Below the pieces are notes generated by a model. It did no database searches and was not told where the DNA came from. It saw only the letters and a list, made by a program, of their open reading frames with translations. 64,000 bases of DNA from CAWAMR01 sp963783095 (lineage in GTDB: Bacteria > Planctomycetota > Planctomycetia > Gemmatales > Gemmataceae), in NCBI GenBank assembly GCA_963783095.1, contig CAWAMR010000014.1:372001-436000 (forward strand), read 5' to 3'. A program made the translations under genes and the position numbers. Of the stretch, positions 8,831-19,112 are shown one piece after another. Numbering within the stretch: position 1 is the first letter of the stretch; the number at the start of each line of letters is the position of its first letter.

Positions 8831-11068
8831 TCACTCCGGAGTGGCCGGCAGACTCATCCCGCCGTGCGGGTCGTCGATATGAATCTGTTTGTAGCCGCCC
8901 GTCAACGCAAAGAAGACAATCAGGAACAAGAAGCCGACGGCAAGGCCCGCGGGAACGAACGCGGTGTACAGCAAAGCGTTCTTGGCCCCAAAAAGCCGGG
9001 CCTTTTCGAGTGCAACCTGGTCCTCACTGAAGTGCGGTAAGCCTTGCGTATACCACCACTGATGTTGGGTGGTGATCGTTTCTTCCGTTTTCGGCTTGGG
9101 GGGGTGGCCGGCCGCCTTTTCTTTGGTGAGAGTGACCCAGTCGCTTTCGAGCGTCGTTTTGAGAAGCGGCGGCGGAGTTTTTCCTTCCTCCTTGAACTTC
9201 TTCTTGCGTTCCTCCGGCCAGGTTTTATCGTAAAAATCCTGGCTAACGAACAGGACTCTGATGATGACGCTTTCGCCAAGATGTTCGAGCGCTATCTCCC
9301 GCATCAACTCTGGTTTGCCACCAAGGAAACCTTTATCGGCGAGCACCATCGGCATATCTTCGGTCGGGGTTTTCTTTTCCTGTGCAACGCGGATTTGGTT
9401 CAAAATCCCCCTGAATTCCTTGAAAGCATCATATTTGGAGTTGTCGATGCCGGCGACTTTCGGAATCTCGTTGGGGAACATGGACGTAAGGTAGGGGAAT
9501 CCTTTCAGATCTTCGTCGACATAGTTCAAGATCTGCTCCTGGAACTGCTGCAGTTCCGCTGCGCTGAGTGTTTCGGAAAGGGCTTTTCTCAAGGTTTCTT
9601 GGTTAAACTCCTTATCCTTCAAAGGTTTGAGTTTCGCTATCACGGATTGAGGCAACCCGACTGCCGACAAAGAATCCAAGGTCGTGTCGGTGAGTTTGAA
9701 GGTTGCCTTCCGAGCCATGTAGCGCTTGTGCGTCATTTTCCCTTGGGGAGTCTGGTCGAGTTTTTCAACCGCGAACAAGTCCTGCTTGTAACCAATTCCC
9801 GGACCTCCGAGAATGCCGGCACCAATCATACCCACTCCACCACTGATGCCCAGAGCAAGCGCGCCGCCTTTCGGGAAACGCTCGGAGATCACCCCCAGCA
9901 AGGTCGGCCAGTAAAAGGTCTTGCCAATGCCATAGATGGTCACCGCAGCAACCCAGGGCCAAACCGAATTGGTGAAATCCTGGCCGAGCAAATAAAGACC
10001 AATAACTCCGAGACATGCACTGAAGAACAACAACCCGATCGGGTTGATCCTGTGGACGATGGGACCCGCGAAAAACCGCAGCGTAAACATCAGGACATTG
10101 GTCCAAATGAACGCCAGAAGGGCATTGGAATCACTTTGAAGCACCTCTTTTGTGATATTAATGATCCAACTGTCGGTACCCAGTTCAACGTAGCCAACGC
10201 CGGCGTGCATGATGTAAAGGAAGGCCAAAACCCAGTGGCCGGGTGCAAAGTTTGTCGCCAAACCGAAGGCGAGCCAAACGCCTCCGGCAACAACCCAGCC
10301 AATCCAGCCAGGAGCATCGAAGACGTCTTTCAGCAACACGACAAGTGCCAATCCAATGAGCGCTGCGCCGAGAGTGAACCCCAGCATTCCGACTTGCTTC
10401 ATCATCTCCGGCATCGGAACCCCGGCGGTTTTCGCTTCGGACTTCGGAAAGGGCCGGTTAAACATCATGACTCCGTAGGCAAGAACCGGGATCAAGAAGA
10501 CGCCGAGCTTGTACTCCCAGCGAATACCGGTGAGGAATTCTTCGAAAGCGAGGGTAATTAACGCTCCCAAGATAAGGCCCAACGGCCAGCCGGCATGGAG
10601 TATGTTGAGCCAGTGCGTCTTGTTTTTCGGAAACAAACTTGCCGTCAACGGGTTGATGACCGCCTCGCAGGTTCCATTCCCGAGAGCGAACAACCACATG
10701 CCGGCGTTCAAACACCAGAACGCGCCTTCCTTACCATAGGCGGCAAAGACGGGGGTGGCCGCGAAAGTCAACACAGCTGACGATGCATGCAAAAGGAAAG
10801 CAACGATCATGAGCTTGCCGTAGCCAAAACGATCGGCAAAGAAACTGAAAAAGATGATGGCCACGCCAAAACCAACCAGACCGCCGCCAATGAGGGTTCC
10901 GAGTTCGGTTTGGGTGAACCCGAATTGAGTTCCCCAGTCGCCCACGATCGCGCCGCGAACGGTGAATCCAATGCCTGCGGCAATTAGCGTGAAAAAGCTC
11001 GCCCAAAAAAGAATTTTATTGTTTGCGGTCTGGGGGATGTCCCCAGCGCCGGAAGAGGTTTGCGACAT
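8831..11068 (-). CDS. MFS transporter with large cytoplasmic insert
   Basis: This 745-residue member of the major facilitator superfamily is far longer than the usual 400-450. The N-terminal half has TM helices starting ILFWASFFTLIAAGIGFTVR, a GxxxD/R-type loop (FFSFFADRFGYGKLM) and further helices. The second half begins MLGFTLGAALIGLALVVLLK. After GGVGMIGAGILGGPGIGYK the sequence leaves the membrane for about 240 mostly charged residues, with helical patches such as LDSLSAVGLPQSVIAKLKPL. It then returns with one strong helix (TAFVPAGLAVGFLFLIVFFA) before a short tail. So a soluble domain sits between the last TM helices. The substrate is unknown; the closest general resemblance is to sugar or nucleoside carriers of planctomycetes. 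Confidence 0.82.
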   Translation of the reverse strand: MSQTSSGAGDIPQTANNKILFWASFFTLIAAGIGFTVRGAIVGDWGTQFGFTQTELGTLIGGGLVGFGVAIIFFSFFADRFGYGKLMIVAFLLHASSAVLTFAATPVFAAYGKEGAFWCLNAGMWLFALGNGTCEAVINPLTASLFPKNKTHWLNILHAGWPLGLILGALITLAFEEFLTGIRWEYKLGVFLIPVLAYGVMMFNRPFPKSEAKTAGVPMPEMMKQVGMLGFTLGAALIGLALVVLLKDVFDAPGWIGWVVAGGVWLAFGLATNFAPGHWVLAFLYIMHAGVGYVELGTDSWIINITKEVLQSDSNALLAFIWTNVLMFTLRFFAGPIVHRINPIGLLFFSACLGVIGLYLLGQDFTNSVWPWVAAVTIYGIGKTFYWPTLLGVISERFPKGGALALGISGGVGMIGAGILGGPGIGYKQDLFAVEKLDQTPQGKMTHKRYMARKATFKLTDTTLDSLSAVGLPQSVIAKLKPLKDKEFNQETLRKALSETLSAAELQQFQEQILNYVDEDLKGFPYLTSMFPNEIPKVAGIDNSKYDAFKEFRGILNQIRVAQEKKTPTEDMPMVLADKGFLGGKPELMREIALEHLGESVIIRVLFVSQDFYDKTWPEERKKKFKEEGKTPPPLLKTTLESDWVTLTKEKAAGHPPKPKTEETITTQHQWWYTQGLPHFSEDQVALEKARLFGAKNALLYTAFVPAGLAVGFLFLIVFFALTGGYKQIHIDDPHGGMSLPATPE

Positions 11069-11378
11069 CGGAGGATGATTCCTTGAGGTAATTGGTTTTC
11101 TTGTGCAAGCAACAGTTTGGAGGATAATAACAGTCCGGCAAGAACGCTGTCCAGCAAGAAACAGTTACGATTTTTCCGGAATCGGACAAGACCTTCCTCT
11201 CTGAACCCGGCGGCTTACGCCGCTCGGCTCGCCGAATCTTTGCGATCGGAGGTCGTGGAACCAGACCATTGACAGCATCTTCATCGGCACTTCATAATGC
11301 CATTCCAAGATAAGCCTGCATAATGATCCCTAGACCCGGCGCTTTACCGCCGGCATTCTCTTTCCAAGCGGACCCCGC
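11069..11378. other. Divergent intergenic region upstream of prs
   Basis: These 310 bases separate the divergent MFS and prs genes. The stretch contains a short GC-rich palindrome (GGCGGCTTACGCCGCTC region near 11208-11225) and otherwise no recognisable gene. Promoters for both genes should lie here. Confidence 0.45.
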
Positions 11379-12334
11379 ATGCAGCAGAATCAATTGCGTG
11401 TTTTCAGCGGCAGAGCCAATCCGGCCCTCGCTGATCGCATCGCGACCTGTCTGGGTGATCAACTCGGTAATCTCCGGGTTGAATCGTTTCCCGATACGGA
11501 AACCTCCGTGCGGATCGAGGAGGACGTGCGCGGACGCGATGTCTTTATCGTCCAGCCGACCTGCCCACCGGTGAACGAAAACTTGATGGAACTGCTCATC
11601 ATTCTGGACGCCTTCAAACGCGCCAGTCCCTATCGGGTGACGGTGGTATTACCGTATTACGGCTATGCCCGGCAAGACCGCAAGGATCAGGGACGGGTGC
11701 CGATCTCCGCAAAACTGGTAGCCAATTTGTTGACCGCAGCCGGTGCAAACAGAGTATTGACGCTGGATCTCCATGCCGCACAGATTCAAGGTTTTTTCGA
11801 TATCCCCGTCGATCATTTGATGGGCGTCCGGTCTTCATCAACTACATCCGCGAACTCGATCTGTCGATGAAGGACGTCGTCTTTGTCAGTCCCGACGAAG
11901 GGCGCGTGAAGATGACTCTGCACTATCAAAAACGACTGGGCGGGGAACTGGCAATCGTCGATAAACGCCGCTCCAGCGCCACCAAGACCGAACAGGCAGG
12001 AATCATCGGCGCGAGTTTGCAAGGGAAAATCGCATTGATGTTCGACGATATGATTTCAACCGCCGGGAGCATCGTGGGCGCAGCCGACATTGCCAAGCAA
12101 AACGGGGCAACGGAGGTACGGGTATTTGCGACCCACGGCGTTTTATGCGGTCAGGCGATCAAACGAATCCAGGAGGGCCCCATCGAACAAATCGTCGTAA
12201 CGGACACGATACCGCTTTCCGCCGAGAAACAGATCGACAAGATCAAGGTGTTGAGCGTAGACGTTCTCATCGCCAAGGCCATACGACACATCCACGAAAA
12301 TGAATCGATTAGCAGGCTGTTCGATGAATATTGA
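11379..12334 (+). CDS. prs: Ribose-phosphate pyrophosphokinase, one frameshift
   Basis: PRPP synthetase makes phosphoribosyl pyrophosphate from ribose 5-phosphate and ATP, the precursor of purine, pyrimidine, His and Trp synthesis. The N-terminal part has the subunit signature RVFSGRANPALADRIA, SFPDTETSVRIEEDVRGRDV and YYGYARQDRKD. The C-terminal half has the PRPP-binding loop ALMFDDMISTAGSIVGAADI. About 317 residues would be normal. One base is missing near 11825: MGRPVFINYIREL becomes readable if a C is restored after ATGGGC. Because the gene is normally essential, this is almost certainly a sequence error. The downstream HSP90-like gene starts 87 bases later. Confidence 0.93.
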
Positions 12335-12421
12335 TGGAACAACGAACCTGCTAATCGTCATTCCTTTCCTGTATAATAACCCTTCTGTTCTTCGCTGCTT
12401 TCGCTTTCGGAGAAGTCGTCG

Positions 12422-14237
12422 GTGGAACACAAATTCCAGATAAACCTCCGTGGTCTCATCGACCTTCTATCCAACCACCTCTATAGCGGCCCGGAAGTCT
12501 TCATCCGCGAATTGCTTCAAAATGGTGTGGATGCCATACGCGCCCGGCGGCAACTCAATCCGGAGCACGTTGGTGAAATCAACCTCGAAATCCACACGCC
12601 GCGCGGCAAAGCGCCGACCATCATCTTTACCGATGATGGAATCGGTTTGACCGAAGAGGAGGTGCATCGTTTTCTGGCTACGATCGGAGAAAGCTCGAAA
12701 AAGCCCAAAGAGCTTGGCCAGCGCTCCGACTTCATTGGCCAGTTTGGCATCGGTATTCTTGCCTGTTTCGTCGTCTCCGACGAGATTGTCGTTCTCTCGC
12801 AATCCGCGAAAGGGGGCCTGGCGCTGGAATGGCGTGCCAAACCGGATGGAACCTACACTCTGAAATCGATCGAACGAGAATTGCCGATCGGCACGCAGGT
12901 CTGTTTGACCGGCAAAAAGGAGATGGCGGAGCACTTCGCGCCCGAAACCGTTCGCGATCTCGTCAAGCATTTCGGCGGCTTGTTGCCCTACCCGATCCGT
13001 GTCTCGGCCGGCAAAGTTTCTTACATCGTCAACGAAAACGGTGCTCCCTGGCGGCAGGAATACCGAAACGAAAAAGAACGAATCCGCGCGCTGCTCGCAT
13101 TTGGGAAAGAAACATTCGACATCGATTTTCTCGATGCGATCCCCCTGCGGGCCGTGCAAGGGGACATCGATGGCGTTGCCTTCGTGTTGCCCCACCCTGC
13201 CAATCTGGCCGCGAAGCGAACGCATCGAGTCTATCTCAAAAACATGCTGCTCTCCGAGAACGCCGACAATCTGCTTCCCGACTGGGCGTTTTTTGTCAAG
13301 GCGATGGTCAATGCCAACGATTTGCGCCCGACGGCATCGCGAATCGTTCTACGAAGATGCCAATCTCGAAGCAGCCCGCGACGCACTGGGAAGATCGATT
13401 CGCAACTACCTCGTCGATCTGGCCAAGCGTGATGCGAATCGGCTGCAACGTCTCATTGCGCTCCATCAACTGGCGATCAAGGCCTTGGCCGTGCAGGATG
13501 ATGAGTTTTACCGCATGTTCATCGACCTCATTCCGTTCGAGACGACGATCGGCAATATTACTTTCGGCGAATTCCGCAACCAGACGGACGTGGTTCGATA
13601 CGTCCCGCAAGTCGATCAATTCCGGCAGATTTCCAGCGTGGCGGCCGCTCAAAATATCCCGATCATCAACGCCGGCTACGTCTTCGAGGCCGAGCTGCTG
13701 GCAAAGGTGAACGAAGCATTTCCCGATCTTCAGACCGAGCAGGTTGATCCCTCATCGCTTACGCAGGCGCTCGAAGATCTGACGCTGAAGGAACAGGAGT
13801 CTACTCACGAATTTGTAACGATCGCGGACAAGGCCCTGAAGCCTTTCAAGTGTACGGCGGAGTTAAAAAAGTTTCTTCCGAAGGAGTTGCCGGCCCTCTA
13901 CAGCACCAACAAAGATGGGGAATTCTTCCGATCTCTGGAGCAATCGAAAGAACTGGCCAATCCGCTGTGGTCGGGAGTTCTCGACAACCTCGGCAAACGA
14001 GACCGCAGCAACTCAACCTTCTCGCAACTGTGCTTTAACTTCCATAATCCGCTCGTCCGAAGACTGACGGCGATTCGCGACCAGCAGTTGCTCCTGCGCT
14101 CGGTTCAACTGCTCTACGTTCAATCGCTCTTGATGGGACACCACCCCCTGAATCAAAAGGAGATGTCCGTTTTGAACGAGGGTTTGCTGGCAATGATCGA
14201 ATGGGGCGTCGAGTCGCAAGAAGGAGACCGGTCGTGA
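12422..14237 (+). CDS. HSP90-family ATPase (HtpG-like), one frameshift
   Basis: This protein of about 605 residues has a GHKL ATPase N-terminus: FIRELLQNGVDAIRARR (N-box with the catalytic Glu and Mg-binding Asn), FTDDGIGLTEEEV (G1 box) and GQFGIGILACFVVSD (G2 box). The middle domain matches HSP90 in outline (VYLKNMLLSENADNLLPDWA). The C-terminal part diverges from HtpG and should be treated as a separate HSP90 family branch. The start is a GTG at 12422 with GGAG upstream. A single-base loss near 13344 breaks the frame between RPTAS and ESFYEDANLEAARD. The next gene overlaps its stop by 4 bases (GTGA), so translation is probably coupled. An accessory chaperone with dedicated partner proteins is a reasonable inference. 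Confidence 0.85.
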
Positions 14238-15343
14238 CCGACTACCGCGAGCAGATCGATCGTCTACTCGTCGATTCCGAAGGACTGGAAGATGGGCACA
14301 CCAAGGTCGGCCTGCTGGAGGAGGCAGTTCGGATCGCCGACACTCATGCAGATGTCGGACTTGGCTTCGAGTTGCGAAAAGAACTGCTCGGTGCGGCACT
14401 GGGAGCAGGGCATGCGGATCAACTGCTGGTGGCTTATTCCTGGTGTCTGGCCCAGGTCGACAAAGACCCGAGAAAGTATCACACTTCCGATCTCTTGTGG
14501 GAATATCGATGGGTTCTCAGCGAGTTGACGGCCTTTCCCCAGATTGGCCGGGAGCAGATTGAATCGATGTATGAGGATATGATTCAGCGCTATCGCCAGG
14601 CCGGAGCGTCGATGCGCTCGGTCTATCTCTTGCGCCGGGTGGTGGCGATCGATATGGGCGATCGGCCGACTGCGGTCGAGATGAACAAGGCGTGGAAGCG
14701 TTCCGCCCGCGATCACTACAGCGATAGCTATTTGACCGAGCTGGCGTTTCAGCTTCGCTATCTCTGTTTCGTCGGCAAAGAGCATCTGGCCCTGGAGCAG
14801 GCAGGCCAATTCTTTCGCGGTAATCTTTGGAGCGAACACCATGAAGGAACGTGCCTTGCCATGATGCTGATGCCCCTGGTGAAGCGCGGTCGTGCGGAAG
14901 AAGCGATCGACTATTTTCAGCGCGGTTATCGGCTCTTGTCCAAGAATCCCAGATACGTCGAAGAATTTGGGGATTTTATCGTCTTTCTGGTTCTCACCGA
15001 CAACCTGGCGCGAGCCGCAACCTTGTTCACAAAGCATTTGCCGTCAGCGATCGATAATTGTAATGCGATGTGCCGGTTTTTCTTTTATCGCGCATCGACT
15101 TTTCTGATGAATCGATTACAGCAAAGCGGCAAAACGACTGTGAAACTTCGTTTGCCGAGCAACTTCCTCGTGAGTTCGACCAACGGCCGCCATGCGTTGA
15201 GCGATCTGGAGACATGGTTTCGAGAGCGGACGATCGACCTTGCCCAGCGCTTCGATCGGCGAAACGGCAACGATTATTACATGAAGCTATGGGCCGAGCT
15301 GAAGAAATGGCCGAAGTTCATCAGTCCTTGTTCACTGAAGTGA
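14234..15343 (+). CDS. Helical-repeat partner protein of the HSP90-like ATPase
   Basis: This 369-residue soluble protein starts at a GTG that overlaps the HSP90-like stop codon, with AAGGAGA upstream. It reads as a run of amphipathic helices resembling TPR units (KVGLLEEAVRIADTHADVG, LVAYSWCLAQVDKDPRKY, RAEEAIDYFQRGYRLLSKNP). It ends with a conserved DRRNGNDYYMKLWAELKK segment. TPR proteins commonly dock on HSP90 in eukaryotes. In bacteria an HSP90-family gene next to a TPR-like gene is a recurring arrangement, so a co-chaperone role is inferred. No enzyme motif is present. Confidence 0.75.
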   Translation: MTDYREQIDRLLVDSEGLEDGHTKVGLLEEAVRIADTHADVGLGFELRKELLGAALGAGHADQLLVAYSWCLAQVDKDPRKYHTSDLLWEYRWVLSELTAFPQIGREQIESMYEDMIQRYRQAGASMRSVYLLRRVVAIDMGDRPTAVEMNKAWKRSARDHYSDSYLTELAFQLRYLCFVGKEHLALEQAGQFFRGNLWSEHHEGTCLAMMLMPLVKRGRAEEAIDYFQRGYRLLSKNPRYVEEFGDFIVFLVLTDNLARAATLFTKHLPSAIDNCNAMCRFFFYRASTFLMNRLQQSGKTTVKLRLPSNFLVSSTNGRHALSDLETWFRERTIDLAQRFDRRNGNDYYMKLWAELKKWPKFISPCSLK

Positions 15344-15360
15344 ATCTTTCTCGAATGCGG

Positions 15361-15520
15361 ACTCACCATAGTCGCCGAATTGTAGGGCGGGTCGAGTCTT
15401 CGAGGCCCGCCGATTGACTCACCATGTTCGCCGAATTGTAGGGCGGGTCGAGTCTTCGAGGCCCGCCGATGGAACCGCGTCAATCGGCGGGCCTCGAAGA
15501 CTCGACCCGCCCTACAATCG
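15361..15520. repeat. Triplicated 40-bp palindromic repeat
   Basis: A unit of about 54 bases containing GTAGGGCGGGTCGAGTCTTC occurs directly repeated at 15361-15414 and 15417-15470. Its core returns in inverted orientation at 15481-15520. The inverted copy can pair with either direct copy to make a long hairpin. The cluster separates two paralogous genes and is therefore either a transcript-end structure or a palindromic mobile repeat. Confidence 0.85.
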
Positions 15521-15561
15521 CCTGAATTTTGTCGTCGCTATACTCTTTTCTGGGCTGTGCC

Positions 15562-16683
15562 ATGTCCGAATCACCCAATCCCATCGACGATCTGGTTGCA
15601 CAGGCGGCAGCGTTGGGCTATGGGCCTACTAAGACTGCGCTGCTCGAAGAGGCCGTCCGAATGGCCGATACTTGCGGCGACATTGAAGTTGCCTACAAGA
15701 TCCGGCAAGATTTGATCGCTGCGTCGAGTTTCGGTGGGCAGCCTGACTTGACGCTGGTCCATTTTTCGTGGTGCCTGGCGCAGTTCGATCGCACGCCCGA
15801 ACGGTTCGACACGCATGACTTGCTTTGGAAATTTAAGTGGGTTCTCGGCAAGTTGGCCGGATTTCCTCAGATTAGCCGGCGACAGATCGAGGACATGCTC
15901 AACGACATGGAACAGCGCTATCGAGCGCACGGCTCAACACTTCACTCCGTTTACAACAAGCGCCGATCGCTCGCGATGGACATGGGAGATGTGGATGCCG
16001 CGATGGAAGCCCATGCGAAAATGATCAATACGCCCCGCGATCCGCTGAGCGATTGCCCGGCCTGCGTGGTCGATGAACTCGTCGTCTATCTTCGATTCCG
16101 CAATCAAAATCTTCGAGCCGTTACTGAAGGAATTGCCTTACTTGACAGCAACCTTTCCTGTGCGGAAGTTCCCGATGTCACCTACGGCCTGCTGCTCGTG
16201 CCGCTCTTGAAATTGAACCGGGCTGAGGAAGCGATGACTTATCATCAAAAGGGCTACCCGTTAAACGCTCGAAATCCCGGTCGGCTGGGAGCGGTCATCC
16301 GGCATCTGGAGTTTCTGGCCCTGACCGACAATCATACGGAAGCCGTCAAATTGCTGCAAAAGCATCTGCCCGTTGTGCTTGCAACGGTAGACCTCCACAA
16401 TCGTTTCGAGTTCTTCAGGGTTGCCCGTCTCATCTTTGAAAGGCTCAACGAATCCGGCAAAGATTCGGTCAAGCTGCGGTTGCCGAACGACTTTACATTG
16501 ATGCACCCGGATGGACATTATCAGACCGCTTCACTGGCGGCAGCTTTTGACAACAAAGCGCAAGCCATCGCACTTCGCTTTGATGCCCGAAACGGCAACG
16601 ATTTTTATCAACGAAAGTTGACGGAATTGGAAAAACTGAAGAAGTGCGCAATCCCTTTCCCGACCCCGCGTCGAGGCGAGTAA
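15562..16683 (+). CDS. Second helical-repeat protein, paralogue of 14234-15343
   Basis: This 373-residue protein is similar along its length to the preceding gene product. Compare WKFKWVLGKLAGFPQISRRQ with WEYRWVLSELTAFPQIGREQ, and the shared end DARNGNDFYQRK with DRRNGNDYYMKL. It is probably an old tandem duplication now separated by repeat DNA. The ATG at 15562 matches the paralogue start; an upstream in-frame TTG (15529) is less likely. TPR-like helices dominate and there is no signal peptide. It probably works with the same HSP90-like ATPase, perhaps with a different client. Confidence 0.75.
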   Translation: MSESPNPIDDLVAQAAALGYGPTKTALLEEAVRMADTCGDIEVAYKIRQDLIAASSFGGQPDLTLVHFSWCLAQFDRTPERFDTHDLLWKFKWVLGKLAGFPQISRRQIEDMLNDMEQRYRAHGSTLHSVYNKRRSLAMDMGDVDAAMEAHAKMINTPRDPLSDCPACVVDELVVYLRFRNQNLRAVTEGIALLDSNLSCAEVPDVTYGLLLVPLLKLNRAEEAMTYHQKGYPLNARNPGRLGAVIRHLEFLALTDNHTEAVKLLQKHLPVVLATVDLHNRFEFFRVARLIFERLNESGKDSVKLRLPNDFTLMHPDGHYQTASLAAAFDNKAQAIALRFDARNGNDFYQRKLTELEKLKKCAIPFPTPRRGE

Positions 16684-16724
16684 TGGGACGGAGAGATCAT
16701 TTTTACGATATGATCAATCTTCAA

Positions 16725-18983
16725 TCACTTTGGAACAGCGATCGGTTTCCAATCCAACTTCAGGTAGTCAGTCATGAACTCGGTGATTTCAAGAGCCTGA
16801 TTTCCCGCGATGTTGTGGAAAACTTGTGTGGTTCCGCTGGTCGGCCAATATACCTCCAGCGTCGCGATTCGTTTTGCTTTTGCCAGCCCGACCGTCTGCT
16901 GAAATGGATTGCCTCCGAAGCTGCTTCCCGAGCTGATGTGGCGATAGACCGTCATGGGTTTTTCTCCAGCTGTAGTAACCTTGATCCGCGCTCCAATCGC
17001 TCCGCGATTGGTTTTCTTGCCGATGAGTTTCAGCGTCAACCAGTTGTTCTCGTGCCCTGGATTTTGGAAGAGAATGTTGTGATATTGATCGCCAGGAACT
17101 GCTCCTCCCATCTCAATAAATAGGTCGACATTGCCGTCGCGGTCCCAATCGCCGATGGCGACGCCATGCCCTTTTTGGAGAGTCCCGTCCCCGACGAAGC
17201 GGTAACTTCAGAAAATCGTTTGCCATCGACGTTCTTGAACATTCGATTGGGTACGCAAAGCACTTAGATTCGGATTCCCCGTCCCCAGATAAAAATCGAG
17301 ATAGCCATCATTGTCGAAATCGCCAAAGTTGCTTCCCATCGTTGGAAGACGAATTCCAGTCCGGCTTCCTTCGTTACATCCTTGAACGCTCTTGCCATTC
17401 GATATTGCGATAAAGCTTGCTGGTTGGCGATTGGTGAGGTTCACCGATCAAGCCCTTGACCGTATCTGCGAGAGAAATGGTGGTAATCTGGTGGCGAAGA
17501 TATCGAGCCAGCCATCGTTATCGTAATCCCACGCCCAGCAGGAAAAGCCGACATGAGGATCTTGGATTCCCATGCTTTCTGTAACATCAGTGAATTTACC
17601 GTTACGGTTATTGCGGAACAATTGTGCTCTGTTATCCCAATTGTTGATGAAGAGGTCGGGATAACCATCGTTGTCGAAGTCTATCCAATTAGCTCCCTTA
17701 CAGTGGCAGCGACCCGAGCCTGCGACTCCGGCTTCGACTCCGACCTCTTCGAATGAACCATTCCCTTGGTTGTGATACAACCGATTCCGTTGTCTTTCAC
17801 AGCAAATGAACAGATCGAGAAAACCATCGTTATCGTAATCGGCCCAGGTGGCACAGATGGAATTGACCGGATCCAGTAAGTTTGCCTCCTGCGTGACATC
17901 CGAAAAGGTTCCATCACCGTTATTCCGCAACAGACTTGGCCTGATCGGTGCCTTGAGCCATGCTCCTCTGCTCACAAAAATGTCGAGCTTCCCGTCATTG
18001 TTGTAATCTGTTTGAACGCAATTCAATCCGCCTAGCTGGGCAAGCAAACCCGCTTGGCGAGTTCGATCTTCAAAGGTGCCATCTCCTCTATTTCGGAAAA
18101 AAGCCATGGACCGATTGGGATCCATGCTCGTCACGACGATGTCGAGCAATCCGTCGTTGTCGAAGTCGTCCATGATCGCCCCGCCGGCCTGGTTGTAACG
18201 GTTGACGCCAACCAGATGGCCAATGTCGCGGAACTTGCCGATGTCGAATTCGGAGTGGAGGAATCGCTGTAGATCAACGACAAAGCGCGGATCGACCTTT
18301 TCCGGGTATTCATTCAAGGTCATGTGAGCGAGATTGAGGAGCCAGCGGACCTCCAGATCATCCGGAAACTGCTCCAAATACTCCATGAAGTGCTCGATCG
18401 CCAAACGGGAGCCAAGAGGGTTCCTGTGGACGGCCGCCCCTGAAATCGGAAGGATGCACGAGCTTTCTCCTCGACACAGGATACAGTTGTCATTCTCTCC
18501 GCGACGAAGTGCGGTTACGCCCTGCAGATAAATGAGCGTGTAAAGCCATTCTTGTGCCAGATAGTCATCGGTCTGAGCAAATGACCTGGCTTGTTCCAGA
18601 ACCTCGTAAGCTTTGGGTGCTTGGCCCTCGAAATTGAACGAGTCGCTCTTGACGAGAAACGCCTCCATCATCGCTTCCGGAGTTTTTTTTTCACTGCCGG
18701 CCAGGCGATTATCCAAGTATTCGATAAGCCGAAAGCCCGCCTTATCCCACACTTGGGCTATTTCTTCCAGCGAGGCCGAAGAATGCCAGGGTTTCAAATA
18801 CGCATGAACCAATCGCAATCCGTTGGGCTCAACCTGTTTGCGAGGTTTGTAGTCCAATCGACTCTGCGTCGGGTGCAAATTGTTTGACGATGTGTCCGAA
18901 AACCAAGAATGAAGGAGTAATACGACTCCAAGAATGATCATACTCAAGATCATGAAGGCGACTCTGTTTCGTGTGGTTGTCAT
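16725..18983 (-). CDS. FG-GAP/VCBS repeat protein with ASPIC/UnbV C-terminus
   Basis: This exported or membrane-anchored protein of about 750 residues has an N-terminal TM segment (VAFMILSMIILGVVLLLHSW). It then has a helical domain with the cysteine motif NCILCRGESSCILPISGAAV. At least six FG-GAP/VCBS calcium-binding repeats follow, such as MDDFDNDGLLDIVVTSMDPN, TDYNNDGKLDIFVSRG and WIDFDNDGYPDLFINNWDNR. The C-terminus is ASPIC/UnbV-like (FGGNPFQQTVGLAKAKRIAT). The family is expanded in planctomycetes and forms beta-propellers on the cell surface or in the periplasm. Frameshifts occur near 17446, 17215 and 17110. The ATG at 18983 is chosen because the TM segment follows directly; an upstream Met at 19052 exists. 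The ligand is unknown. Confidence 0.8.
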
Positions 18984-19112
18984 GAGGCATCTCGATTTCA
19001 GGCAAGGGATTGGAATCCAAGAAATCGTCGAAAACTTGCAATAACTGACCAATCCTTATCCTGTACTATATCGGAAGAGCAATGCGCGCATCGCCTTCAT
19101 TTGAGATTCATC

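Noticed and set aside
9044..10561. A 505-residue open frame on the + strand opposite the MFS gene
   Set aside because: It lacks family signal and membrane or domain pattern. The minus-strand frame is a clear MFS protein, so this is a shadow.
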